64,000 bases of DNA from Pseudomonas fluorescens (lineage in GTDB: Bacteria > Pseudomonadota > Gammaproteobacteria > Pseudomonadales > Pseudomonadaceae). The stretch spans positions 5,254,326 through 5,318,325 of the forward strand of contig NZ_OZ024668.1 in NCBI RefSeq assembly GCF_902497775.2, in the 5' to 3' direction. Each line of letters begins with the position of its first letter. Position 1 is the first letter of the stretch. The notes beneath the pieces are model-generated. The model was not told the DNA's origin and did no database searches. It was given only the letters and a program-made list of their open reading frames with translations. The position numbers were made by a program, and so were the translations under genes. This document shows, in pieces, positions 63,162 to 64,000 of the stretch.

Positions 63162-64000
63162 ATGTCAGTCTTCACCCCCCTGACCCGGCCTGAGCTGGAA
63201 ACCTTTTTGGCGCCGTACGGCCTGGGCCGCCTGCGGGACTTCCAGGGCATTGCCGCCGGCACCGAGAACAGCAACTTCTTTGTCAGTCTGGAACAGGGCG
63301 AATATGTGCTGACGCTGGTCGAACGCGGGCCAATTCAGGACCTGCCGTTCTTCATCGAACTGCTTGACGTGCTGCATGAGGCCGACCTGCCGGTGCCCTA
63401 CGCCCTGCGTAGCAACGACGGCGTGGCCCTGCGTGAACTGGCCGGCAAGCCTGCGCTACTGCAGCCACGGCTGCCGGGAAAGCACATCAAGACCGCCAAC
63501 AACCAACATTGCGTACAGGTTGGCGAACTGCTCGGGCACTTGCACCTGGCCACCCGCGACAAGGTCCTGGAGCGCAAGACCGATCGCGGCCTGGACTGGA
63601 TGCTGGAAACCGGCGCCGAGCTGATGCCGCGCCTGAACGCCAAACAGCGCCAGCTGCTGCAGGCGTGCCTGGACGAGGTGATCGAGCACAAGGCACAGAT
63701 CATGGCGCTGCCCCGGGCCAACCTGCATGCCGACCTGTTCCGCGACAACGTGCTGTTCGAAGGCACCCACCTGACCGGCCTGATCGACTTCTACAACGCC
63801 TGCTCGGGGCCAATGCTCTACGACCTGGCGATCACCCTGAACGACTGGTGCTGCGACGACGCCGGGGTCATCGATGGTCCGCGGGCGCGGGCGTTGCTGG
63901 GGGCGTATGCGGCGCTGCGACCGTTCACCTCGGCCGAGTCGCACCTGTGGCCGGTGATGCTGCGCATTGCCTGCGTGCGCTTCTGGCTATCGCGCCTGAT
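63162..64000 (+). CDS. thrB: homoserine kinase ThrB, 3' end outside window
   Basis: At least 279 residues of a homoserine kinase of the aminoglycoside-phosphotransferase fold, which phosphorylates homoserine for threonine synthesis. It has IAAGTENSNFFV, ALPRANLHADLFRDNVLF (catalytic His-x-Asp-x4-Asn), and LTGLIDFYNACSGPMLYDLAIT (metal-binding Asp). The frame is open to base 64000; a few dozen more residues are expected. Confidence 0.93.
   Translation, partial: MSVFTPLTRPELETFLAPYGLGRLRDFQGIAAGTENSNFFVSLEQGEYVLTLVERGPIQDLPFFIELLDVLHEADLPVPYALRSNDGVALRELAGKPALLQPRLPGKHIKTANNQHCVQVGELLGHLHLATRDKVLERKTDRGLDWMLETGAELMPRLNAKQRQLLQACLDEVIEHKAQIMALPRANLHADLFRDNVLFEGTHLTGLIDFYNACSGPMLYDLAITLNDWCCDDAGVIDGPRARALLGAYAALRPFTSAESHLWPVMLRIACVRFWLSRL

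Overview
This window is chromosomal DNA from a fluorescent Pseudomonas, most probably of the P. putida / P. entomophila group. The evidence is high GC content, a P. putida-type order of genes (lapA tail, lapD, lapG, GntR, ECF sigma/FecR/TonB receptor, glutarate genes, pntAA-AB-B, CoA-transferase) and a Pseudomonas-wide order at the right end (gltP, ivy, algB-kinB, ampDh2, dgcH, dsbA, cytochrome c4, engB, ErsA locus, polA, DUF2782, thrB). I worked by eye, so no database search supports any name. Family names rest on motifs and remembered gene order.

Layout. 1-6.1 kb: the C-terminal end of a giant LapA-type adhesin, a small acidic protein, and the lapG-lapD pair that controls adhesin release in response to c-di-GMP. 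6.3-7.8 kb: a GntR regulator and a thioesterase-like protein that lacks its catalytic serine and histidine. 7.8-14.0 kb: a pvfABCD/mgo-type cluster (haem-oxygenase-like protein, AurF-like N-oxygenase, NRPS with A-T-reductase, SRPBCC protein) behind an unusual AT-rich leader. This is the main accessory locus. The family makes small diffusible amino-acid-derived N-oxygenated signals (pyrazine N-oxides, diazeniumdiolates). 14.0-19.5 kb: a REP palindrome, a Fur box, and an ECF sigma / anti-sigma / STN-containing TonB receptor / PepSY iron-uptake set.

19.7-23.3 kb: glutarate catabolism (CoA-transferase, GcdH, divergent LysR regulator). 23.3-28.2 kb: proton-translocating transhydrogenase pntAA-AB-B after a leader with four successive hairpins, then an acetyl-CoA hydrolase/CoA-transferase. 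28.2-32.1 kb: a DUF1127 gene, three tandem DUF2388 secreted proteins and a large DUF4105 protein with two separate hydrolase-like motif sets, with recurring TACAGTT-type sites upstream. 32.1-38.3 kb: GFA-fold protein, CitMHS transporter, TerC, Na/Pi transporter and M16 peptidase. 38.3-42.9 kb: DUF5924 protein and an MlaE/MlaF/MCE/lipoprotein lipid-transport operon. 42.9-45.6 kb: SpmAB-like protein and GltP.

45.6-64 kb: a 0.75-kb gene-free stretch with a large hairpin, a lysozyme-inhibitor gene, small envelope proteins, a BON protein, AlgB-KinB, an EAL phosphodiesterase, a lipoprotein amidase, a GGDEF cyclase, an EEP nuclease-like protein, DsbA, two c-type cytochromes, EngB, a convergent sRNA matching ErsA in place, size and promoter type, PolA, a DUF2782 protein and the start of ThrB, cut by the window end. 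LapD, the EAL protein and the GGDEF protein make c-di-GMP and adhesion a recurring theme. No tRNA, rRNA, CRISPR array, insertion sequence or prophage was seen.
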